Assembly: GCF_010015445.1 (NCBI RefSeq) | Contig: NC_053127.1 | Span: 23,104,745 to 23,168,744 of the forward strand | Length of the DNA stretch: 64,000 nucleotides | Direction of reading: 5' to 3' | DNA from: Perca fluviatilis | Lineage: Eukaryota; Chordata; Actinopteri; Perciformes; Percidae | Part shown: positions 49,041-59,726 of the stretch, in pieces | Layout: every line of letters begins with the position of its first letter | Position numbering within the stretch: position 1 is the stretch's first letter | Made by a program: the position numbers and the translations under genes | The notes under the pieces: model-generated | What the model saw: the letters and a program-made list of their open reading frames with translations, nothing else | Told to the model about the DNA's origin: nothing | The model's database searches: none

Positions 49041-49170
49041 AGTGGGGGAGCGGAAAGTTATTTTCTCCTCCGATAGGGCAGGGCTTATAATGCGCTCTGT
49101 ACTAATGCAGTTCTCGTGGTGGTCCATCAGGACACAGATCTAGAGAGCAGCAGTTTTGTCCATCTATTCT

Positions 49171-52100
49171 ATGTTAACTGCTGACATGCCTCCCGTGAAG
49201 CTCGAGAGATCAGGTAACAGCCTCCTCCATTTTGTGCTTGTTTTACTGTACAGAGAAGGCAGTTATATTCACCTGCTGATGATATCAGAGCGCAGTGTAT
49301 TGCGGGCAGTGCTGGCACATTTTAAGACCCATTTACATTTGAAATGCACATTACACCGTTATGGCTCAAACCTAATTTCGCATGTTTGCATTTATAAAAA
49401 CTATACTATACGTGTTGCTACTGTATCGTTGTTACTGTAACCGTTGCTGACTGTAAACAGCGATGCGATGGGCGATAAAGACTGTACAGTTGGCAGGACA
49501 GAGTGTTCTTCTCTCGGTAAACTCCTGTCGTGTCAGGTTTAATTTTCACAGGCTAAAGGTCTTTTAAATAGTGACAAAACTGCAGTTATTACATTGTTTT
49601 TAAGTAGGCTAAATGTAGTACTGACAATATGTAATCGCAATGGACAGTATAGGCTATATATAGGCTTCAGTCAACGTATAGGCTACAGGAAATGTGCAAT
49701 GCATACAGTCAAAACGACTCTGTTTCCTCTACAGATGATAGAAATATTGTTTCTCTCAAAACACTTACTGTGATAAGCAGGGCAGTGCTCACCTTTGAAG
49801 AGGGACACTGGTGTAATATTCTAAATTATTAATCAACATATCATCAAATATCTTTCTACATCTGCTTTGTTCAAATTGAGCAAGTCAGCTGGGACAGATT
49901 GAACAGTATACATTTAGGTTGTACAGGCATTTCACTGACATTTGAGAAACTTCCTAATAAGGGAATGATCATCATGACTATGCAGAACAGTTTGGTATCC
50001 AGACAGGGTTACAGATAACAGGGAGTTATCACATTTTCATTTTGTTTGTTGATCAGGGGAGAGATCGAAACATGAACTTGTTTACAATTGGGTGCAAAGT
50101 GCAGTCAAATACATCCACCCACACTAAATTAGGGCTATTCCTAAAAAGTCCTATGTTGAGTGTATATTGGACATTGTAGCAGGGACGTTTCTAGGACTTA
50201 AGGAGGTTTGGGGCTTAGCCCGGACCCATTTAGGTGGGTATGGCTTTAGGTGACCCGGTGACAACATTGCTACCCGCTGCAAAACCATAAAGCCTGTGTT
50301 AGTAGATTGTAGGGTGTCTACTTCTCGGTAACTTTTTAAAATCTGTAGCTGACTACAAGCTACCTACTTTGAGGGCAGGGTCAGAAATGACCTGGCGACG
50401 CCAATGCATTGTAGGTTGTTGCCGAATAGTTTACCAGCCAAAAGATGGCCATCTCCCTATATTGGTCTGGTTTAGGTAACAACAGTATCGTTATGATACA
50501 GTATATGTGTTTCCTACAGATGATGCCAAGCCTGTTGACAATGGCAAGGACAAGAAATGCATCACCTCAGCATTGAAGGGACTGGAGACAATTGAACCTC
50601 TGGTTCGCTCTGTAGTAGAGACCCCCGAGCCCATTTCCGCTGAAGTACAAGGCACCATTCCCTCCTGGATCAATGGCAACCTCCTCCGCAATGGCCCGGG
50701 GAAGTTTGAGTTTGGAAACACACAGTGAGTCGGGAAACACCTTAATGCACTACTGCACAACAAAAACGGAAAAAAGTTTCCAAATAGATGTGATTAAGCT
50801 TTTATGTCTGTATTTCATCCCAGCTTCAATCACTGGTTTGATGGGATGGCCATGCTACACCAGTTCAAGATCAACAAAGGCCAGGTGACATACATGAGTC
50901 GGTTCCTGCACAGCGATGCCTACAAAAAGAATAGCGAAAAGGACCGCATAATGATGTCAGAATTTGGTACCCTTGCTTTGCCCGACCCCTGTAAAAACTT
51001 CTTCCAGCGCTTCCTGTCTCGCTTTGAGATGATGGGTGAGTAGATTGCATAAGAAGGAATAAAGTATAAATAGATAATGTGTGACAAGGGAAAGGGCTCA
51101 TGGTAATCAACATGGCATGCAACTGGTTTGTTGACTCATGCAAGAATGTTGCGTCTTTTTTTCTATGTCAATAAGACAAGCTTGGTAATTTTAGAAGGAG
51201 CACGAGAGTCAGAGGGAGAATCTAAATCAGGTGGAAGAAAAAAACTATTGATCCAGCATGTAGTATCCAGTTTGTACAAACTCTGATTTGCTAAATCTGT
51301 GGTGAGGCCAGGGGTGGAGCCTCTAAAGTACTTTGTGTACATTAAGGTTACATAATCACTTGCTACAGTGGGGAACATTGTTGACATAGTTTCACATTCC
51401 CACTGGACTTTTCACTGTAACTGCAAGCAGAAAATGATTTACTAAGATTTCTGTTAAAGGAAAAATGCTTTAGTTCATTTAAAAAAGGCCTCAATAACCT
51501 TTTTTTCTGTTACAGAGCCCACAGACAATGCAAGTGTGAGCTTTGTGAAATACAAGGGTGACTTCTATGTCAGCACGGAGACAAATTTCATTCATAAAGT
51601 GAACCCAGAAAACTTAGAAACATTGGAAAAGGTAGCCTACCATCATGATAACCATGGAGTAATAGATGTAAATATTGATACCAGTGGACATACATACATA
51701 CATCGGTCTTCTTTCTTGTAGTACAGTAACAGTTATATCAGCCATAACATCATCTTGCCCTCTTCCTCTACTATGTTTTGTAGGTAGACTGGAGCAAGTT
51801 TATTGCTGTAAATGGAGCCACTGCTCACCCACACTATGACCCTGACGGTACCACCTACAATATGGGCAACTCTTATGGGAGCAAAGGTTAGTCCCATGAT
51901 ATCGTCCACAAGACCCTAATTAAGTTTTACATAAATCAACGACCTCATCTTCCTTTATGATAAAAACTGAATTGTGATCCTTTGATATCTGCCATCGCTT
52001 GCTCACATCTAATTTTTATTCAATCAATTTAAAAACGCCAGAGCAAATGTATGTAAAAGCTATTTCAAGGTAGATTTTTATCCCGGGGATTTCAGGAGCC

Positions 52101-55100
52101 CTGTACAACATCATCACAGTACCTCCTGAGAAGACGGATGCCAAAGAAACCCTTCAAGGAGCCAAAATACTCTGCTCTATTGTGCCTGCAAACAAGTCTC
52201 ATCCCTCCTACTACCACAGCTTTGGTAAGCCAGCACCCCTAGATAAATCATTCATTGGTGATGTCTGTGTCTTTCACGCTGCCGCCCTCGGCTAAAAAGC
52301 CCAGTGAAACCCTTCTCCTTCTTCCAGCTATGTCTGAGAACTATGTGGTGTTCATTGAGCAGCCAATTAAGATGGACCTTCTAAAGATAGTCACATGCAA
52401 GCTGAGGGGGAAGGCTTTGAGCGACGGTATCTACTGGGATCCCAAGCAGGAAACTGTCTTCCATCTCGTTGACAAGCTAACGGGCGAGGTGAAATGTGAT
52501 TTACGTCTAATCTAGGAAGCTCAATGGAAATTCTAGTGGGGAAAAAAAAATTCTCCTGCTTTAGATCCCAGATCATCTAATGGTGTTTTCTGTGCCACAG
52601 GTCAGCTCAGTGAAGTACCATACCAAAGCTATCTCCACCTTCCATCAGATCAACGCCTTCGAGGAAGATGGATTCTTGATGCTCGACATGTGCTGCTCCG
52701 ACGACGGCCAAGCCATCAACAACTACCTCATCCAGAACTTACGCAAGTCAGGAGACGCATTAGATGAGGTCAGTATATAATTACATAAGTCAACACTCTT
52801 TTGTGCAGTTACTAAAGGAAATATCCACCCTGAGATACTCTTACACTGTAATGTAATGTTTGGTGTTTTAATCCCCCAACGTCGTCTTCCAGGCAGCGCT
52901 GCATGGAAGGCACTAGGCCGGACCCTACGCCGTAGCCTGACATGCACCTCTCGAAAAATGTAACTACACGTCGCGGCGACACACGTCTCTCGGCCGTGGC
53001 TTGGTAGCATTGCATTTCCCCTGACTCATTTCCTGGTTCTCCTTCTCTATAAACAACATGAAATCAAGGAGAGAGTTAACTTTTCCTGCTACAGATTTCC
53101 CAACTTGGTCAGAAAGCAGAGGAGGGGAGACACTTTGGCTACGTTCACACCGCAAGTCTTAATGCCTGATTCTGATTTTTTGCTCAGATCCGATTTTTTG
53201 TTTGGCTGTTCACATGACCTTTGAAAATGTGGCCTATATCAGATTCCAGTGTGAACTGTTTGCGGTTTTGAAATGACCCGCATGCGCAAAAGAAACACTA
53301 ACAATGACATCAGACGCAGCACGCTGTTGCACTAAAGTCAGGGAGGTTATGGAGGAAGTCAGCATTTTCGCTTTTATTTATTTATTTTATTTTATTTTTA
53401 TTAAAATGTTTGTGTAATGGCAGCCATAACATTAATGCGCGGGTGCTGAGGAGGAGAAGACTGAAGAGAAAGAGAGACAAATTTGCGGGGTTATGGCTGC
53501 AAATTCACTAAAGAGGTCTGTGTGACCGGACGGCCAATTTGCACGTCAGGACCGCTACGGGCCTCCACCACTCTGGCTTCGCCCTCGCACACGCTCTACC
53601 TCCCGGCGCGGCGACTCGGGCGGCGTGGTGCGCCGACCCCGAGGGACCGGGATCCACCTCAGCCGGCGCACGCCGGCTTTCACTTTCATTGCACCACGGG
53701 GTGACCCTGACTCCGCAAGCGCGTTAAACCTTTTGGTCCGTGTTTACAAGACGGGTCGGGGTTGCTGACATCACGTTTTTACGTGAGTCGATCGGATTTG
53801 GGCCACTTTGGCCTGCAGTCTGAACGTAGCCTTTGTTTCTCTCACTATGACTCTAGAGTCGCTGCTCGCTCCGAAGCTAATCGCCTTCACTCTCTCACTT
53901 TCTCCCTCGCTCTATCACCCACTCCCCACACACACATATGCCGGCTCGACGCACACACCTACGCACAAGTATAAACATCAGGCCACGTAAGTAGGCTACG
54001 GCGAAAGCTCTGCGTTGAACCATAAAACAGTCTTTAGGGTTAGGGTTAGGGTTAGGTGCCTTGAAGTTGACGGTCTCAGCGCTGCCTTGAAGTCGACGGT
54101 GGCAGCTTAAAACACCATCGAGCGTAATTTCTCTTGAGTAATAAATAGCTGCTCAGGGTATTATGGGCTTTGTTCATCTTTTTCCTTTGTTATAAATTAT
54201 TTCTAAATACTTTTAGAAGTTTTTTTACAAGAAAGAAAGCTTTTTCAGTGTTAACTTTGTTGCTTTCTCTCTATCCATAGTTTTAGATCTGTTTATGATG
54301 CTTCTGTCTCTTTGCCAGAGAGACAAAAAGATATACTGTAAAAGAGGAATCCATAACCTGCGCCCATATTTCATAGTTCCTGTATGGTGTCATTAGGTGT
54401 ACAACACCATGTGCAGGGTATTCCCTCGGCGTTTTGTTCTGCCCCTTCAAGTGACCAGTGAAACCCCAACAGACCAGAACCTGAACATGCAGCCCTCCAG
54501 TGCGGCAACATGTGTCAAAATCAGCAAAGATAAGGTGAGTTGTTCAGAAATGTGTCCCAACAGCTCATATTGTGCTGCACAAAACAGATGAAGTACAGAA
54601 GAAGTAATCAGCTCCTTTACTTAATTAGAAGTGGTAATACCATGATGTAAAATACTCTATTACAAGTTTCAGTCGACTTCTCAATTCAGTAGACTTCTCA
54701 AAATTGATTAAATTATTGAATTGTTATTACAGAAGACACTGAAGTTTGTTGTAGAATGAATGGGGGAAAATATTTATTATAAATATTTATACATACATAT
54801 TTAGTAATTACTTCATGGCAGTTAAGTAGGTGTACTTAAATGCCATGAAGTAATTACTAAATATGTAACAGTAAATGTATTGCTAAATTTAGAAATATAC
54901 TAATAAAGTCTGTGATTTGGGGCATTTATTTCACATATATGGAGTACATGCACATTTAGCAACCAAAACAATTAAATTCTTCATATTCTTCCAAATGGTT
55001 TCTACAATGATTGATTTATACATATTTCAAATTTGTCACAGTCCCAGAGGTACAACTGCAGTCGCCATTTTCACCTCCCAAATGTTTAACCAGCAGGGAT

Positions 55101-58100
55101 GAAACAGTTCCCACGTTTAAATCAACGTTTTGTGAAATTATTTTGTGCTTCAATCCAGAGGCAACTATCTCACTATCTATATAACTAAATTGAAAAACAA
55201 CTGAATAGAATAAAATACTAGAGAATAAAATAAAGTCCAATATTTTACAAAAGAAACTATATGGATGTACGTTTCAGAGAAAAATAAAATGGCGAATTCT
55301 AAATGATCTGGAATGAGTGTCACTGAGACGCTGACAGGCTTTCTTCACCAAGCTGCTGCTGACCTAAGAGGACTGTTACGGGGCAAGGGACGTTGAGGAC
55401 CCAAAATGCAGAGAGAGCAGGCAGGCAGGAGGACGTTTGAAGTGGAGGATTTAATATAAACAAAAAGCGGCAGTACAAAGACTTGAAAACTTACAAAAAT
55501 GAACTGACGGGAAAAACACAGGCAGGAGTACACTGACGAAGGCACAGACACAAGGCACAGGGAGGAAACACAAGGACATGGCTACAAAACGATCTGACAA
55601 GACACAAAGGGATTCACAGAGGTTAAATACATGAGGTAGGGAGCAAACAAGGAACAGGTGGTAACATCAGGTGAAACACATCAGGGCGGGGCAGGACAAT
55701 CAACAAAGGCGGGAAAACTCAGGAAGTAAATTGGACAAGACAAAACCGAAAACCAGACTATCAAAATAAAACAGGAAACAGGAACACAGACAGAAAACAT
55801 GACATAAACCAAATGCAAGGCAAAACACCGAAACCATAACAGAACCCCCCCTCTCAAGGGGCGGATCCCAGACGACCCTAAAAAACAAAAAACAACCCAG
55901 GGAGGGCGACAAGGGAGCCAAAAGTCACTGGGGCACAGGGAACAGAGAGGACCCCGGGGGCACAGGGAACACAGAGGACCCCGGGGGCACAGGGAACACA
56001 GAGGCCTAGGGAAAACAGAGGGCCACCAGGGGGAAACAGAGAGGAGCCACTCGGGGAATAACGGAGGCACAGGATAAACGTAGACGGGACCGACTCAGAC
56101 AAAACAGACAGACGGGACAGGCTCAGACGAAACAGACCGGGACAAAACAGACGCGGACGAAACAGGCTTTAACAGGATAGACTTAGACAGAACAGACTCG
56201 GACAGGACAGACGCAGACGGGACAGACTCGGACAGGACAGACGGTCTTGGAGGGGACAGGCTCAAACGAGACGGCCTGGGTCAAAACAGACGTGGACAGA
56301 ACAGACTCAGACGAGACGGACTGGGGCAAGACAGACGAGGACAGAACAGACTCAGACAGGACAGGCCCAGACAGAGACAGAACACGCTCAGACACAGACG
56401 GGACGGACTTAGCCTTAGAGGCAGGGAAAGTAATAGGGACACGGATAGGGAAGGGGACAGAGACGGGCACAGTGACCAGAAGGAAGACGGGCACGGTGAC
56501 AGGGACAAGGATGGGCACGGTGACAGGGACAAGGATGGGCACGGTGACAGGGACGGAGACGGGCACAGTGACAGGGATGGAGACAGGCACAGTGACAAAA
56601 ACAGGCACAATGACAGGGACGGAGACAGGCACAGTGACAGGAACGGAGACAGGCACAGTCTTAGGGGCGGTCTCTGGGGCGCCGAAGACCGGCAAAGTCC
56701 CAGGGGCGGTCCCAGGGGCGGTCCCAGGGGCGGTCCCAGAGGCGCCAGAGACCGGCAAAGTCCCAGAGGTAGTCCCAGAGGCCGGCAAAGTGCCAGAGGC
56801 GGTCTCATGGGACCCGGAGACCGGCAAAGTCACAGGGGTGCTGGGCAGTGCTGGGACACTGGGCAGCTTGGGGACACCAGAGAGCTCGGGGACACCAGAG
56901 ACACCAGAGAACTCGGGGATGCTAGAGGGCTCGGGGACATTAGAGAGGCTACCAGCTAGCTGGGAATCAGGGGTGCTGCCAGCTGGCCTGTGTTCAGGGG
57001 AGCTGCTAGCTAGCCTAGAGCCAGGGAGGGTGCTGGCTAGCCGAAACTCGGGGACATTGCTAGCTAGCCTGGGCTCAGAGAGATCCCTAGCTAGCGGGAA
57101 ATCAGGAAGGCTGCTAGCTAGCTGAGAGTCAGAGAGGCCACTAGCAGGCCGGGGGTCTGGGAAGGGACTGCATGTCAGCCCAGAGTCAGGAGAGCCGCAC
57201 GTCGGCCCGGGGTCAGGAGAGCCGCACGTCGGCGGCGAATCTGGGCGGCTGCATGTCAGCGGCGAATCTGGGCGGCTGCACGTCAGCGGCGAATCTGGCA
57301 CACAGGTCGGCCCAGGCTCAGGCACCCAGGTCAGGTCAGGCTCAGGTCCGCTGGGCAGCTTGGGCTCAGGTCCAATGAGAGGCTGATTAGGGACATGGCG
57401 CATGTCCCTTCCTCCGTCCACGGCCTCCACGGGTCCCTGTGAAGACAGCCAGGCGGGTTCCTTCATAGGACTGCTGGTGGTTGGGGGCATACGCTGACCG
57501 GGTAGCGTCTGAGCAGTCCGATGAGATTTCTGGGGAAGCCGGTAAAGTGGCAGGCTGGCTGACAAAGCACGCACCGACGGCTACGGTGTTGACCGACTGG
57601 GGAGGAGGCAGGCTGGTGGTGGGTGAGTCACTGGAGGTGGCTTGTAGGAAACACTCCAGCTGGTGCTTGAAGCCCTCCAGCTGGGGAACAAAGTGACTCA
57701 CCCAAGGTCTCTCTGATAGCCACTGCCGCTGAATGGCAAGCTTCTCCAGGAAAGGAGGACGCCGGTACGGCTCAGAGCAGAGCAAACACCGCACAGTCCA
57801 GCCGAACTCCAACACCTTCTTAGTACACAGAAGCCTCTCCGCTGGGTCCATGTTGGTCAGATTGTTATGTTACGGGGCGAGGGACGTTGAGGACCCAAAA
57901 TGCAGAGAGAGCAGGCAGGCAGGAGGACATTTGAAGTGGAGGATTTAATATAAACAAAAAGCGGCAGTACAAAGACTGGAAAACTTACAAAAATTAACTG
58001 ACGGGAAAAACACAGGCAGGAGTACACTGACGAAGGCACAGACACAAGGCACAGGGAGGAAACACAAGGACATGGCTACAAAACGATATGACAAGACACA

Positions 58101-58735
58101 AAGGGATTCACAGAGGTTAAATACATGAGGTAGGGAGCAAACAAGGAACAGGTGGTAACATCAGGTGAAACACATCAGGGCGGGGCAGGACAATCAACAA
58201 AGGCGGGAAAACTCAGGAAGTAAATTGGACAAGACAAAACCGAAAACCAGACTATCAAAATAAAACAGGAAACAGGAACACAGACAGAAAATATGACATA
58301 AACCAAATGCAAGGCAAAACACCGAAACCATAACAAGGACCATGATAAACCCTCTGTGATGCAGACACCGAGGTATCTGAAGCCGTCCACCCTCTCCACC
58401 GGGGCCCCGTTGATCCTAAGTGTTATAACAGATCATCAAAATTCCATTGACAAGATACACTGAGGTTAATACCCAGTGAACACATGGAGGACCATGGTAA
58501 AAACTCTGTTGATTTTAAGTGACAATAGACAGTTGATCTGCTCTTTGTCAACAGGTGTTCTGCCAACACGAGGATCTCCATGGAGATGACCTCCACGAGT
58601 ACGGTGGCCTGGAGTTCCCTCAGATGAACTATGGGAGATATAACACACGGCCGTACCGTTATTTCTATGGCTGTGGCTTCAGACACCTGGTGGGGGACTC
58701 CCTGCTCAAGATGGACCTGAAGGACAAGACGCTCA

Positions 58736-58800
<65 letters not shown>

Positions 58801-59136
58801 CATGTGCGTGCGTGCGTGCGTGCGTGTCTGTGTACATCCTGGGACAACAGCTGTATTACCACTACATAAAACAGTTTAGGCAATTCTATATCTATATCAG
58901 TTTAATGCTAAAATCTCACAATAATACCCTTAATTCCTTAAGACGTTGAACAGAGGCAGAATTTACTGCTGTTTTAATTATGATATTAAAGATGTCAACA
59001 TGAACAGCTGTTACCATTGTGGTTTAATTGAAGTAAATAAGTAAATTATCCAAGTATAATAATCTACACTAACTACCCTTAAAGAAGTAAGTAGTAAACA
59101 TAAAATGCTGTACACAAAGCTTCTATTTTGGAATAT

Positions 59137-59171
<35 letters not shown>

Positions 59172-59471
59172 ATTTGACTTGTTTATGGAAGACTCTTACT
59201 GTTCTAAGACTCTAAAATATCAGTCATTGCTATCTACCATTGAGAACCTTGGGTACAAATGCAAGCTCATTGTGCTAGTGTTTGATAGTTTAGGTCATGT
59301 ACATAGGCTGGCGATCCCTGGACTTTGCATTGGGGGACAAACAGTTGACAACGTACTGTTCAATCTCAGCAACTACATGAAGCATGTTCATTTGGAAAAG
59401 GCAATGTTTCCTGTACCCTTAGAATTGTATAAATTATAACAATGTGACTTGTAATGTGGAATCAAATAAAG

Positions 59472-59503
<32 letters not shown>

Positions 59504-59642
59504 GGGGACAAACAGTTGACAACGTACTGTTCAATCTCAGCAACTACATGAAGCATGTTCATTTGGAAAAGGCAATGTTTCCTGTACCCTTAGAATTGTA
59601 TAAATTATAACAATGTGACTTGTAATGTGGAATCAAATAAAG

Positions 59643-59726
<84 letters not shown>

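Larger units (their letters stand above)
45278..49047 (-). mobile_element. probable CACTA/EnSpm-like element with palindromic subterminal arrays
   Basis: The outer sequences CCCAGCTAACA (45278) and, inverted, CCCCCACTAACACAGAACG (ending about 49047) are imperfect terminal repeats, the right one starting CACTA. Both ends are followed by dense GGGAACGTTCCC / CCTAAACGTT palindromic repeats (45290-45745 and 48837-49040), the kind of subterminal array CACTA elements use for transposase binding. The interior holds a DUF4806-like exon series on the minus strand. No TNP2-type transposase was recognised, and a 3-bp target duplication is not evident, so the class and exact ends are tentative. Confidence 0.55.
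55374..58335 (-). mobile_element. non-autonomous LTR retroelement, recent
   Basis: Two 468-bp direct repeats (55374-55841 and 57868-58335) begin TGTTACGG and end CCATAACA on the plus strand, so TG…CA on the element's own minus strand. AGGAC is duplicated at 55369-55373 and 58336-58340. A purine-rich tract (GAGAGGGGGGGTTC, minus strand) abuts the 3' LTR at 55842. The 2026-bp interior has repeat-rich frames but no protease, reverse transcriptase, integrase or envelope. No TGG-type primer-binding site is evident next to the 5' LTR; only 16 nt separate it from the first ATG. Mobilisation must depend on another element. Confidence 0.92.

Noticed and set aside
54034..54056. Chromosome-end signal
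   Set aside because: Only about four TTAGGG units inside an intron of an intact gene; an interstitial tract, not a telomere.
56247..57125. 292-codon plus-strand frame rich in Gly/Thr/Glu
   Set aside because: Antisense to the Pro-rich LTR-element frame; repeat units of three-base multiples keep both strands open.
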